Source: Muribaculaceae bacterium (GTDB lineage: Bacteria > Bacteroidota > Bacteroidia > Bacteroidales > Muribaculaceae). From it: a stretch of DNA of 51,929 nucleotides. Position numbers and translations under genes: made by a program. Below are positions 16,371 to 24,885 of the stretch, one piece after another. How positions within the stretch are numbered: position 1 is the stretch's first letter; every line of letters starts with the position of its first letter. The notes beneath the pieces are model-generated. The model was not told where the DNA came from and searched no databases. It worked only from the letters and a program-made list of their open reading frames with translations. The stretch spans positions 1 through 51,929 of the forward strand of contig JAFQZK010000002.1 in assembly GCA_017405965.1 (NCBI GenBank), given 5' to 3'.

Positions 16371-16408
16371 AAACCAGAGGCGCAAAATCTTGCGCCTCTG
16401 GTTTTTTT
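16371..16408. terminator. Bidirectional terminator
   Basis: AACCAGAGGCGCAA (16372-16385) pairs exactly with TTGCGCCTCTGGTT (16390-16403). T-runs occur on both sides. It separates the rightward transporter from the leftward surface-protein operon. Confidence 0.9.
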
Positions 16409-16442
16409 AAACGTAACGTCTAATGTTCTGACGTCTAAACCC

Positions 16443-16952
16443 TTATTCGTAGTTCAGGTTGTTGGCCTGAGAAACGATACCGTCCTTGCTTACTCTGTAG
16501 CCGGTTGACTTGCCGCTGAGCTTATCCAGCGTGCTCACAACCTTGTCCTTTTTTACATCAGGAGCGTTGATGATGGTGACATTGTTGCTGTAGCTGGCAC
16601 CCTTACTGGTCTTCACATTGAAGTTCAGATCACAGGTAAGGTCATACTGCTCTTGGGTCAATTCGGCATTGGATTTGGTGCTGAACTTGTACATCACGCC
16701 AAACTCGGCAGGGAAGTCATTGCTCGTCACAGTCTTGGTCCACCAGGTTGAGGTGACAGCCTCCATCACGTTGCGGCCATTCTCGGCCTTGTAGGTGATG
16801 AACACGTTGCAGGCATTGAGTAGATCCTGGGAGAAGGTCATGTTGTAAGTAGCAGTAGCTGTAACCTTTTCCTTGGGCTCGTCGTCACCGCATGAGGTGA
16901 GCGACAGGGCGGCTGTAATCAGCACGACGGTCATTAACAGATATTTCTTCAT
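16443..16952 (-). CDS. Lipoprotein of unknown function
   Basis: The 169-residue lipoprotein has the lipobox LTSC (Cys at about 21), followed by the DDEPKEK linker typical of surface-exposed Bacteroidota lipoproteins. The rest is beta-rich (ATATYNMTFSQDLLNACNVFITY, split by polar loops). I do not recognise the fold. It is the last gene of the leftward operon that also encodes PCMD, outer-membrane barrel and dockerin-like proteins, 25 bases after its neighbour. Confidence 0.7.
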   Translation of the reverse strand: MKKYLLMTVVLITAALSLTSCGDDEPKEKVTATATYNMTFSQDLLNACNVFITYKAENGRNVMEAVTSTWWTKTVTSNDFPAEFGVMYKFSTKSNAELTQEQYDLTCDLNFNVKTSKGASYSNNVTIINAPDVKKDKVVSTLDKLSGKSTGYRVSKDGIVSQANNLNYE

Positions 16953-16977
16953 GATTAATGAATGATAATGAGTTGGA

Positions 16978-17529
16978 TTAATGCGACAGGATGATATCGA
17001 TGACGCTGTTCACGTCGCTGATGTTCACCTCACCGTCCTTGTTCACGTCGCCCTCGAGGGTGGCTGCAGCAGGAGCCACGCCGAAGATCTCCACGCTGAT
17101 GACCTGCTGGATCATGGCCATCATGTCAATGTCGATATTGGCGCTCATGGCATTGTCGGTGAAACGTGCCGTTGCGTCGATGGGTACATCGCCCAGCAGA
17201 GGACCGGCCCAAATGTCGTATTGCGGGTCATTGCCCTCGGCGATGTTGATGTCGCCGGCGAACTTGATGGTCGTGTAGCCATACTCGTCAACGCCTTCGA
17301 CACCATTCAAGGCGATATTGCCTACGGGCATCGGGAAATCGGCTACCCAGAGGACGAAATTGTCCAGGTTCAAGTCATAGGTGCCATTGTTCTCGGTGAT
17401 GACAACGGGAACCTCGTCCTGTTCTGTAGACTCACCGTTGATGGTGACCTTGATGTGGCAAGTGTAGTTGGTGGCGCTCATGGCCATCGCACAACAGGTA
17501 ATTGCCAGGATTGCAAAAAACTTCTTCAT
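16978..17529 (-). CDS. Calycin-like secreted protein with C-terminal dockerin-like repeat
   Basis: The 183-residue protein has a signal peptide (MKKFFAILAITCCAMAMSA) and a calycin-like beta domain (about 22-155: TCHIKVTINGES, DLNLDNFVLWVADFPMPVG, TTIKFAGDINIAEG, ARFTDNAMSANIDID). The end is a dockerin type I-like calcium loop, GDVNKDGEVNISDVNSVIDI. Only one of the usual two loops is complete. It lies between the larger PCMD-dockerin protein and a lipoprotein in the same operon. It is probably a cell-surface or secreted binding protein, ligand unknown. Confidence 0.8.
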   Translation of the reverse strand: MKKFFAILAITCCAMAMSATNYTCHIKVTINGESTEQDEVPVVITENNGTYDLNLDNFVLWVADFPMPVGNIALNGVEGVDEYGYTTIKFAGDINIAEGNDPQYDIWAGPLLGDVPIDATARFTDNAMSANIDIDMMAMIQQVISVEIFGVAPAAATLEGDVNKDGEVNISDVNSVIDIILSH

Positions 17530-17575
17530 TGTCGTTTTCTTTTTCTTTTTATGGTTAATGTGATGTTCTGAATTA

Positions 17576-19051
17576 TCAATTATTCATGATGTCAGTGATC
17601 AGCATGGTGACGTCAGTGATGTTGATGGTACCGTTGCTGTCCATGTCGGCATTGTCAATGTTGATGTTGCCGCTGTTGACCATCACGTATGAAATAAGAA
17701 GAGTCACATCGCTGATGTTAACGACACCGTTGCCGTCAACGTCGCCCTTCATGCCAGCGGGAGAAGTCACATTGATGACATAGCATGCAGCATTCTGCAG
17801 GTCGGCCGACACCACGGTGATTGCGATGCGGTAGCTGCCGTCGGCATTACGCTCCATCGACTTGGTGCAGACTGCACTTTCGCCATCATAGGTGTAGGAG
17901 AAGTCGTCAAGATTGGGCTCACCGGCAATCTCCATGTTATAGGTGGTAACGGCAGGATCCCAGCCCGCGATGATGTTGTTCTTGTAGCGCACGTCCACCA
18001 TGTCGGCCAGATAAACCAGCTCCATATCATCTATATAGAGTTTATCGTTGTTACTACCTTGTCCGGGGTTGGCATTGGTTGAGAAGGTGACAAAGATGGC
18101 CTTGGTGATGGCATGGTTGGCCGAATAGCTCCTGTAGTCGAAGGGGAAGGTGAACTGGGTCCAGTCACAAGGTGCGATCTGGCCGCCCACGATGCTACCC
18201 GACAGGTTGGTGTATTCCTTGTCGCAAGGCTCCTGATAATAAGTGCCGTTAAAGGTCTTCACGCTCACGTTGGCCTTGTTGTTGGCATTGGCGGTTCCCT
18301 GCTCATATTTCAGCCAAACCTTGAACTGGTCGGGCTTGGCAGCCAGGGGCATATAGAAGTCGCTGCCGTTGCTCTCTTGCATCGAGGCGTTATTGCTGGT
18401 GCTGGTGGCGCTGGTGGCACCGGCATTCAGGCGGCCGTTGGTCATCGTGCCGTTAGCGATGGTGCCGAGGGCGTTCTTGGCAGTGATGAGTACGCTGTAC
18501 TGGCCGGTGGCACCTGTATGGATGTCCTGGCTCTGTTCAAGTGCTGCAGGAGCTGCCCATGCCCACATACCAGTTGCGCTCTTGAATCCATGCCAGCGGG
18601 CGGGCTCGTTCTCGTAGCTGCTGGTCCAGTCTTCCAGGTTGCTGTTGGGCAGCTGGAAGTGGTCGCCCACGGTGTTGAACCACATGGTGCCGTTATGGTC
18701 GGGAAGCGTGACGTTGGCGGCCATCATGCCGTTCACGGTACGGGCTACCAGGACGGTGCGCAGGTCGCCATAGCTGGCGGTGGTCACGTAGCGCTCAGCG
18801 CTATAGACGGTGATGTCGCCGCTGGTGGCTGCAGGCACGTCATACATCTTCATGGTGCCGAAATTGAATACAGGCACCTCAAGGTCAAGTTCATACAACC
18901 CGTTTTCCTGTTCGATGACCGTCACGGTAACCTCGGCGGTACGGGTAATGCTGCCTACGCTGACAGTGATGGGACCGGTATAATTCTCGGTGGCATTAAG
19001 TGCCAGGGTGGCCATCACGGCCATACAAAATGTAAAAATCGCTTTTTTCAT
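17576..19051 (-). CDS. Calycin-like / PCMD / dockerin-like surface protein
   Basis: This 491-residue secreted protein has a signal peptide (to about 20), then a calycin-like segment (about 22-125: TGPITVSVGSITRTAEVTV, LDLEVPVFNFGTMKMYDV), then a PCMD-type carbohydrate-binding/putative carbohydrate metabolism domain (about 130-350: LPNSNLEDWTSSYENE ... LYIDDMELVY), an Ig-like linker and two dockerin-type calcium loops (GDVDGNGVVNISDVTLLISY, NADMDSNGTINITDVTMLIT). Its neighbours are an outer-membrane barrel and a PCMD lipoprotein upstream and a smaller calycin-dockerin protein downstream. It probably binds glycans at the cell surface; no catalytic residues can be assigned. Confidence 0.8.
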   Translation of the reverse strand: MKKAIFTFCMAVMATLALNATENYTGPITVSVGSITRTAEVTVTVIEQENGLYELDLEVPVFNFGTMKMYDVPAATSGDITVYSAERYVTTASYGDLRTVLVARTVNGMMAANVTLPDHNGTMWFNTVGDHFQLPNSNLEDWTSSYENEPARWHGFKSATGMWAWAAPAALEQSQDIHTGATGQYSVLITAKNALGTIANGTMTNGRLNAGATSATSTSNNASMQESNGSDFYMPLAAKPDQFKVWLKYEQGTANANNKANVSVKTFNGTYYQEPCDKEYTNLSGSIVGGQIAPCDWTQFTFPFDYRSYSANHAITKAIFVTFSTNANPGQGSNNDKLYIDDMELVYLADMVDVRYKNNIIAGWDPAVTTYNMEIAGEPNLDDFSYTYDGESAVCTKSMERNADGSYRIAITVVSADLQNAACYVINVTSPAGMKGDVDGNGVVNISDVTLLISYVMVNSGNINIDNADMDSNGTINITDVTMLITDIMNN

Positions 19052-19087
19052 TGCTGTCGTAAAAATGTAGTACTATGATAATTAATG

Positions 19088-19843
19088 TTATTTAATTCGG
19101 TAACTGATGCCCAGACTGCCGTACATGGGACGGAGCGTCTGGACCGAGTGGAAATCGCTCTTGAAAAGGCCGCTGAAGCCGTAAGTAAGCTCGGCGAACA
19201 GGCCCCAACGGCGGGTGAACTGCCAGTCGGCACCCACGTCAAGACCCCACTGCATGTGGCGCATGTTCTTGTCGAAGTCAAAGTCGCCGCGGTCGCCGGG
19301 TTCGGTACCCATCTCGATCTTGGCGCCCACGGGAGTGCCCTCGCGCAGGTAGCCGTCATAGGCCCAACCCCAGAATCGGCGGTTGGTGAGCCAGCCCAAG
19401 AACAGGCCGCCGCGCAGTTTGAATTGCGGGGAGAAGTCATACTGTGCCTGTATCGGCAGGGTGATGCGGCGCTGGGTTGTCCTGATGCGCACATTGCCGG
19501 TAAAGATGCCGGCGAGCGACTCGTCGCCACGCACGACCTCGATGTCGTAGTTCTTGACGCGGCTGTCCACGTCCATGCTGCCCAACTCGTAGCGCAATCC
19601 CGTGTGGATCGACCAGTTGCTCTTGAGCGGCAACGAGCCCTCGAGCGAAACCATGAAGTTGAGCCCCGGGTCAAATCGGTTGATACCCCTGATCTCTCGG
19701 CCCATGTGGGTGGGGATCGTTCCGCCCACGACGTAGCCTAATCGGGCGTCCACATTGACGCTGTCGAGCACCGATGCATTGCCGCTGACGGCCGTGAGGG
19801 CCGCTATGACGATGATGGCGATTGTATGCTTGATGTTGATCAT
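19088..19843 (-). CDS. Outer-membrane beta-barrel protein
   Basis: The 251-residue protein has a signal peptide (cleavage probably after GNA) and alternating amphipathic strands rich in aromatic girdle residues (ARLGYVVGGTIP, GLNFMVSLEGSLPL, WSIHTGLRYELGS, RITLPIQAQYDFSP, LRGGLFLGWL, WGLDVGADWQFT, RWGLFAELTYGF), ending in the aromatic-rich strand GSLGISYRIK. This is the outer-membrane-beta-barrel/PorT-like small barrel class. In the operon it follows the PCMD lipoprotein by 35 bases and may anchor or export the dockerin-like proteins, but this is inference. Confidence 0.8.
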   Translation of the reverse strand: MINIKHTIAIIVIAALTAVSGNASVLDSVNVDARLGYVVGGTIPTHMGREIRGINRFDPGLNFMVSLEGSLPLKSNWSIHTGLRYELGSMDVDSRVKNYDIEVVRGDESLAGIFTGNVRIRTTQRRITLPIQAQYDFSPQFKLRGGLFLGWLTNRRFWGWAYDGYLREGTPVGAKIEMGTEPGDRGDFDFDKNMRHMQWGLDVGADWQFTRRWGLFAELTYGFSGLFKSDFHSVQTLRPMYGSLGISYRIK

Positions 19844-19878
19844 TGATTCTCAGTTTTCAGTTTGACGATGCTGATTTC

Positions 19879-21054
19879 TCACTCCTCACGGGTGCAGATG
19901 AGTCGCACCTTGTCCACACACAGGCGACTGCCGATGGCTCCGATGAACTCACCGCCTGCCGAGCTCGACGAGAACACGATGGCCAGGCTGTAGCCTCGGT
20001 TGGCCAGCAGCTGCTCGTCAACCTCTTCCTTATACACGAACTCTACATCCCACGCTGTCCATTGGGTGGTGGGTGTGACGTAACCCATGTCGGCAACGGC
20101 CACAATCAGGTCGCTTGTCAGCACATTGTCGCCGTAGAGCACCACCTCGTTGCCGTCGGCGTCATGGTTGCGGTAGAACACGGCATATACGTCGGCCGAG
20201 TCGGTGCGCCCTGCGATGGGGTTGCCGTAGAAGTCCTGTACGCTTGGGCCGGGTTCGTAGGTGTAATAACCCGTGAAGCGGCCGGGACGGCTCGTGAACG
20301 GAATGCCGAAGCGTGTGGCGTGCAAGTGGTCGCTCATCGCGATGCTGATGTCGAAGGTGCCCAGGAACATGTTGCCCGCGGCAAGGCGCTTGTTGGCCAT
20401 CTTGCCGAAGGGGCCCGTGTCACTGGTCCTGAGGCAGACGGCGGCGCCGTCATAGCCGTTCAGGAGCGGGGTGGTGGGGTAGGCGTCGGGCAGGGCCGAA
20501 CTCATCGAGATGCGGTAGCCCGTGTTGGCTGTCGCCCAGTCGTTGCCCAACGAACCGTCGGGCCGGGTGTTGTGCCAGATGTAGTAGCGTTGGCTGGCAG
20601 GTTCCAGTTCAAAGTGCTCGAAGTCGAAACGCAGCGTGTCGGCCACGGTGATGAGCGTGGGCACCACATTCACGCGGTAACGGCGCTGCCACTTGCCGTC
20701 CTGTGACGTGACGGTATAGAAGACAGGCCCCTGGCTGAAGTCGTGCGTGCTGCCGCTGGCGGGATTCACCGTAGCGCCGGGCGACAAGGTGAACACGGGC
20801 GACAAGGCCCTCACGTCGGCATCACCGCGCACGGCAAAGGTGATGACACTGTCGGTCGACAGCACCACCTGGATCGAGTCGGTGGGCTGGAAGAAGTAGG
20901 CCTCAGGATTGGCCACGTGCAGCGTCGCGGTTTCGATATCGGCCTCGCATCCGTCGGGCTCGTCGCCAAAGCATGATGTGTTCAGCAACATCATGGCAAC
21001 GGCTATAGCCACAACGGTGAAGTAGTGCTTCAGACTATATGATATTTTGTCCAT
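19879..21054 (-). CDS. PCMD-domain lipoprotein
   Basis: The 391-residue lipoprotein has a short cytoplasmic lead, a hydrophobic segment and the lipobox NTSC (Cys at about 28). Residues 40-130 look like an Ig-like module (ITFAVRGDADVRALSPVF, FYTVTSQDGKWQRRYRVNVV). Residues 140-390 are a PCMD domain (LRFDFEHFELEPASQRYYIW, GYDGAAVCLRTSDTG, AGNMFLGTFDI, DVYAVFYRNHDADGNEV, CVDKVRLI). PCMD domains are found in Bacteroidota surface lipoproteins and are thought to handle glycans. It is the first gene of a five-gene leftward operon with a clear promoter upstream. Confidence 0.85.
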   Translation of the reverse strand: MDKISYSLKHYFTVVAIAVAMMLLNTSCFGDEPDGCEADIETATLHVANPEAYFFQPTDSIQVVLSTDSVITFAVRGDADVRALSPVFTLSPGATVNPASGSTHDFSQGPVFYTVTSQDGKWQRRYRVNVVPTLITVADTLRFDFEHFELEPASQRYYIWHNTRPDGSLGNDWATANTGYRISMSSALPDAYPTTPLLNGYDGAAVCLRTSDTGPFGKMANKRLAAGNMFLGTFDISIAMSDHLHATRFGIPFTSRPGRFTGYYTYEPGPSVQDFYGNPIAGRTDSADVYAVFYRNHDADGNEVVLYGDNVLTSDLIVAVADMGYVTPTTQWTAWDVEFVYKEEVDEQLLANRGYSLAIVFSSSSAGGEFIGAIGSRLCVDKVRLICTREE

Positions 21055-21083
21055 TATTTATTGCTATCTTGATTTCAAACCGA

Positions 21084-21115
21084 CAAAATTACACAAAATA
21101 TCGTTTTGTCTCAAA
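21084..21115 (-). promoter_or_regulatory. Promoter of the PCMD-dockerin operon
   Basis: On the complement, TAATTTTG (21084-21091) has TTTG 20 bases upstream (21112-21115). Confidence 0.65.
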
Positions 21116-21238
21116 GTTTGCCCTCATTTTTTAACCAATCCCCCCTTTTTTGAACACCTTTTAGCCTCTGCAGAACACTGCCACCAACAATAATTGCCAA
21201 GAATCAGATGCAGAATGAGAAAAGAGAGTACAACAACA

Positions 21239-21258
21239 AGCGGGCCGCACAGCCCGCT
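21239..21258 (-). terminator. Probable terminator of the LRR-dockerin operon
   Basis: AGCGGGC (21239-21245) pairs with GCCCGCT (21252-21258). On the minus strand the 3' side reads TTGTTGTTGTAC, moderately T-rich. Confidence 0.5.
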
Positions 21259-21281
21259 AGTGTCACGTTATGTCGCTTCTA

Positions 21282-21941
21282 TTACACTTGCATTATGGCA
21301 TTGATCAGCATCGTAGCATCAGTGATGTTTACGTTACTGTCATCATTCATGTCGGCATTCTCGGTATGAAATGATGAAATGCAGCCTGAAAGCAGGTAAT
21401 TGATGATTGCAGTGACGTCGGAGATGTTCACGAGCCCGTCACCAATCGCGTCTCCCTTGAGCTGCTGTGCAAGCAATTGCACATTGCCGCTTTCTTCGGG
21501 AAGGGTGATTTCTGTTCCATCTACAGTGGCAAAGAAAGTGAATTTCAAACCGATTGTTGCTGGACCAGTAAAACTATCGTCAGCATGCAGATTAATAACT
21601 ACGATTGGGCCTTTATTTCCCGAATACGGTCTAACGCTCATGCAGAAGGAGACCATCCTTAAAGCGCCGTCATCGCGTAGTTTGCTGATGATGGTTTGGT
21701 CACTGGGATTGCGACCTGTCAAGTCAAACAGGAACTCACCGTCATCCTCAACTACTGTGAGGCCATCTGGTAACAACAAATCGGTTTGGAATGCCGTGAA
21801 TTGTTCGTCATTTTCCAGGACCATTGCCACTTGCATGGTCTCTCCTGGAGCAATGGTGAAATCCGGCAGGTAAAAACGGTTGGCAGCGACAAGGTTTATC
21901 GCTACCATCGCCGTTAGAATTGCGAATAGACACCTCTTCAT
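21282..21941 (-). CDS. Cohesin-like plus dockerin-like secreted protein
   Basis: The 219-residue protein begins with a signal peptide (MKRCLFAILTAMVAINLVAA). Residues 24-150 resemble a cohesin-fold module: FTIAPGETMQVAMVLENDEQFTAF split by loops, then QTDLLLPDGLTVV, LRMVSFCMSVRP and GPIVVINLHADDSF. Residues 160-215 carry two dockerin-type loops (GDAIGDGLVNISDVTAIINY, NADMNDDSNVNITDATMLIN). The start at 21941 is chosen because it yields the signal peptide; the longer frame overlaps the upstream gene. It lies 1 base after the stop of the LRR protein, so the two are translationally coupled. The role is inferred to be surface assembly or adhesion. Confidence 0.75.
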   Translation of the reverse strand: MKRCLFAILTAMVAINLVAANRFYLPDFTIAPGETMQVAMVLENDEQFTAFQTDLLLPDGLTVVEDDGEFLFDLTGRNPSDQTIISKLRDDGALRMVSFCMSVRPYSGNKGPIVVINLHADDSFTGPATIGLKFTFFATVDGTEITLPEESGNVQLLAQQLKGDAIGDGLVNISDVTAIINYLLSGCISSFHTENADMNDDSNVNITDATMLINAIMQV

Positions 21942-21942
21942 A

Positions 21943-23850
21943 CTACCTGATGATTTTGCTGGTGGTGCGAGTTCCGTCATTGTAAGTGGTTACGACAAGA
22001 GTCACACCTGTTGAGGGCTCAGTCATTTGCTGGCCTGCAAGATTGAAATACTTGACATCGGCGATGGCCTTGTTTGTGGTCATCTCGGTCAATGCAGTTG
22101 GGGTGCTGACAGGAATGTTGAAACCTGCCAAACGGACGCTCTCCCCCTTGGTGTTCACCACTTCGATACGGTTAACAAAGATATCGCCGCCCATATTACC
22201 ATCCACCTTAAAGGTCAATACCGCACCATCGTTGCCTTTAATGGTCTTCAAGTCAGGAGTGTAAGCGAGGACGCGTACTTTGCCGTTACCACGGTCATTT
22301 ACGACAAGAACCAAGTTGCTGGCACGCTCAGTCAGTGCAAAATCGCTTGCCGTCATGCCCTCGGGCAAAATCAAATCCATTTGTATGGCCGTGTAATCGG
22401 CCTCATTGTCCAGATTGATGCTTACAGAGTTGCCCTTGGCTTCTCCACTCGTGCAGTCTCCTGCCATGTTAGGTGCCATCATGCGCATGTCCTCAGGTTC
22501 ATCATAATCCTGGTCAAGAATCAGATTAGCAATTTTCACCACATCGGTAATGGTAATCTTACTATCACCATTCATGTCCGCAGCCTCGAACACAAACGGT
22601 TCGGGATTATAATTCAAGATATAACGGGCGGTTGTTACAACATCACTAACCGTCACAATGCCATCGTTGTTGACATCGCCCTTGATAATATTAGTAACGC
22701 TCACATTACTCAAAGCGTCAATGGCATAAAGTTCTTCTTCATCAGTAGAGGTCAAAATTGTATTTCTTAACCAAATGGGGAATGTGCCACTTGCGCCAAC
22801 AGGTACCTTGACCGAGATATAGAACAACTCACCCTCGTTATTCTTGAAGGCCTTCAAAGTCGGAGAATAGCTCAAAACTCGCAAAGCACCATCGGCAGCC
22901 TCGTTTACCATAATGACATGGTCACGTCCCTTGCGGTCAGAAAGACTCACCTGATATTCTCCATTCACATTGACCAATTCAAATCCCACAGGCAAATAAA
23001 TATCTGTCTGGAAAGCGGTAATTATGCTCTCATTCTGCATAGACACAGGAATCACAATCGTGTCTCCATGGAATGACGTCTCATCAGGAATAGAAAAAGA
23101 ATCATTCCCAAAGCCATAGACATTCTTGAAGTAGTTCCAACCTGAAGTCGTCCGATATAATTCAACTGATTCCTTTGGTACGTATAATTTAGCAGTGTTA
23201 GTATTAGGAAAACCGCTTGCAGAAGGAGGTGTTGTAGCCAAACAAGTTATCGATAGAAGAGGACAACTGCCAAATGCTCCACCAATTGAATTAACTGATC
23301 TACCAATAGTCACATTATATAACTTCGTGCAATTTGCGAACGCAGAGTTTCCAATATTGATAACAAAGTCTGGAATAGTTACATATGATATTCCAGAACA
23401 ATAGCTGAACGCATAGTCACCAATATCAACTACAGAATTTGGAATAATAATACTATTCAATCCACTACAGCCATAGAACGCATAATTACCGATTGAAGTA
23501 ACAGTATTCGGAATAGACACATCTGTTAACGTATAGCAATTTGCAAAAGCATAATTTTCAATAGAAGTAACTGTATATGTTGTTCCATCATAGGTTACTG
23601 TTTCTGGGATAGTCACATCATTCTTATATTTATTGTTATAATTGTAGCAATCCACACCATATAATGAATATTGGGTATTTCCCACATGATACGTAGTGGA
23701 ATAAGACATGTAAGTTACAGAAAGATTATCGCCATCAATAATGTTGTAATAAACACCATTCATGTAAATGTTATAGGCTTGCGAAGTGATGGAGCTGACG
23801 AGGGCAAGGGCCAGCAGGATGGTGCGTAAGGTTAGGTTTAGTGTTTTCAT
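21943..23850 (-). CDS. BspA-type LRR protein with cohesin-like and dockerin-like modules
   Basis: The 635-residue protein has a signal peptide (to about 26). BspA-type leucine-rich repeats (about 80-225) carry the usual words: VTSIENYAFANCYTLTDVSI, SIGNYAFYGCSGLNSI, DIGDYAFSYCSGISYV and NIGNSAFANCTKLYNV. Then come a cohesin-like module (about 255-370), a dockerin-like pair (GDVNNDGIVTVSDVVTTARY, ADMNGDSKITITDVVKIANL), a second cohesin-like module (about 455-580) and a C-terminal VKYFNLAGQQM ... DGTRTTSKIIR, resembling T9SS/Prevotella-type C-terminal sorting domains. It is probably a surface adhesin. The presence of both cohesin-like and dockerin-like parts could permit self-assembly; this is inference. 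Confidence 0.85.
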   Translation of the reverse strand: MKTLNLTLRTILLALALVSSITSQAYNIYMNGVYYNIIDGDNLSVTYMSYSTTYHVGNTQYSLYGVDCYNYNNKYKNDVTIPETVTYDGTTYTVTSIENYAFANCYTLTDVSIPNTVTSIGNYAFYGCSGLNSIIIPNSVVDIGDYAFSYCSGISYVTIPDFVINIGNSAFANCTKLYNVTIGRSVNSIGGAFGSCPLLSITCLATTPPSASGFPNTNTAKLYVPKESVELYRTTSGWNYFKNVYGFGNDSFSIPDETSFHGDTIVIPVSMQNESIITAFQTDIYLPVGFELVNVNGEYQVSLSDRKGRDHVIMVNEAADGALRVLSYSPTLKAFKNNEGELFYISVKVPVGASGTFPIWLRNTILTSTDEEELYAIDALSNVSVTNIIKGDVNNDGIVTVSDVVTTARYILNYNPEPFVFEAADMNGDSKITITDVVKIANLILDQDYDEPEDMRMMAPNMAGDCTSGEAKGNSVSINLDNEADYTAIQMDLILPEGMTASDFALTERASNLVLVVNDRGNGKVRVLAYTPDLKTIKGNDGAVLTFKVDGNMGGDIFVNRIEVVNTKGESVRLAGFNIPVSTPTALTEMTTNKAIADVKYFNLAGQQMTEPSTGVTLVVTTYNDGTRTTSKIIR

Positions 23851-24200
23851 ACAAATTTGTCTCCTATTGCCGGTGCAGTTCTCAAGGGCGGTTTAAATGG
23901 TATATAGAAAGCGTGAACTGAATCGCCACACCTCTATTGGATGGTCGTAGGAAAACCAGCAGACGAAGATATGGAAACTGCAGCCCACGCCGTAGCGTGA
24001 AGCCGCATCGCCATACCTGCGTCTTTTAGAAAATTTCCTACGTTTTCCAATACAAGTAAAAGCAATACGCTTCTTTTTGTTCAACGATGTCGTGATTAGG
24101 GCCATCCAAGCCATAATCAGTTGCAAAATTAGAGAAATCAAGTGGATTTAGCAAGGCTCTGAAACAAAAAGTTTAATGTGATTAATTATTTGGCAAAATA
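23851..24200. other. Gene-free region upstream of the LRR gene
   Basis: No credible gene: an 82-codon leftward frame at 23893-24141 lacks family features. On the minus strand it holds GGCGTGGGCTGCAG (about 23970-23985), a word shared in part with the gene-free stretch near 51.3 kb, and several TATGGCGA/GTGGCGA words. It may be a conserved intergenic element or hold the LRR operon leader. Confidence 0.4.
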
Positions 24201-24232
24201 TTTGCAAGTACTCAAAAAAGTACCTATCTTTG
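24201..24232 (+). promoter_or_regulatory. Promoter of the yefM-yoeB pair
   Basis: TTTG (24201-24204) and TATCTTTG (24225-24232) are 20 bases apart. The 28-base leader contains ACTATTAACTATTGTAC, a possible antitoxin operator. Confidence 0.7.
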
Positions 24233-24260
24233 CACTATTAACTATTGTACTTGAGATATT

Positions 24261-24551
24261 ATGAGAACTACAAATTATACGGATTTGAGAAATAACCTCA
24301 AGAGCTACCTTGATGCTGTGGCCGAAGACAATGAGCCGCTAATTGTGAGTCGCCCCGGTGCCGAGAGTGTCGTCGTGATCAGTCTAGAGGACTTCAATGC
24401 CATCATGGAGACGGAGTTCGTGCTCCGGCGCCCACAACTCTTGCAGTCACTAGTGGCTGCTGAAGATGATATTGCTTATGGCCGTGTGACCGCTCAACAA
24501 GAAGGTGAAACTATAGACCAGCTATTGGACCGCGTCACATGTACCGAATAA
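24261..24551 (+). CDS. yefM: Antitoxin of the Phd/YefM family
   Basis: The 96-residue antitoxin has the YefM N-terminal DNA-binding/dimer fold: MRTTNYTDLRNNLKSYLDAV, EPLIVSRPGAESVVVISLED, FNAIMET. The acidic, flexible C-terminus (QEGETIDQLLDRV) should wrap and block the toxin. It overlaps the toxin gene by 13 bases, giving coupled translation. In this family the antitoxin-toxin complex represses its own promoter, and a full promoter lies directly upstream. Confidence 0.92.
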   Translation: MRTTNYTDLRNNLKSYLDAVAEDNEPLIVSRPGAESVVVISLEDFNAIMETEFVLRRPQLLQSLVAAEDDIAYGRVTAQQEGETIDQLLDRVTCTE

Positions 24552-24814
24552 TTCTCACCCAAACGGCAATTGACCACTACAATGCCTTCGTCAAGAGCGG
24601 TGATGTAAAAATCGTGAACCGCATCAAACTGCTGTTGGCCGACATCGCCCAGCATCCCTATACAGGCATCGGAAAGCCCGAAGCCTTGAAATACTCGCTG
24701 GCGGGCATGTGGTCAAGGCGAATCAACCGCGAGCACCGCATCGTCTACACGGTCAATGACCAAGAGATTATTGTCCATATTCTTGCCATGCACTCCCATT
24801 ATGGTGCAAAATAG
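24539..24814 (+). CDS. yoeB: Ribosome-dependent mRNA endonuclease toxin, YoeB family
   Basis: The 91-residue toxin has the YoeB core: HPYTGIGKPEALKYSLAGMW, SRRINREHRIVYTV and the C-terminal HSHYG. The likely catalytic set Glu (in GKPE), Arg (in REHR), His and Tyr (in HSHYG) is present, so the toxin appears intact. YoeB cleaves mRNA at the ribosomal A site and halts translation until neutralised. Length and order (antitoxin first) match the family. Confidence 0.93.
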   Translation: MYRIILTQTAIDHYNAFVKSGDVKIVNRIKLLLADIAQHPYTGIGKPEALKYSLAGMWSRRINREHRIVYTVNDQEIIVHILAMHSHYGAK

Positions 24815-24848
24815 TCGAGGGGATATGGACAATTATCATCTTTTTGTT

Positions 24849-24856
24849 TATTTTTG
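24849..24856 (+). promoter_or_regulatory. -7 box of the glycosyltransferase gene
   Basis: TATTTTTG fits TAnnTTTG and is 30 bases before the start at 24886. No clear upstream box was found. Confidence 0.35.
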
Positions 24857-24885
24857 TGCGTTGAAATAAATAACCTCAATTTGTA

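Noticed and set aside
23893-24141. 82-codon leftward gene
   Set aside because: Its composition (Phe/Trp/Cys/Arg-rich) looks like translation of an intergenic element; no promoter or family feature was seen.
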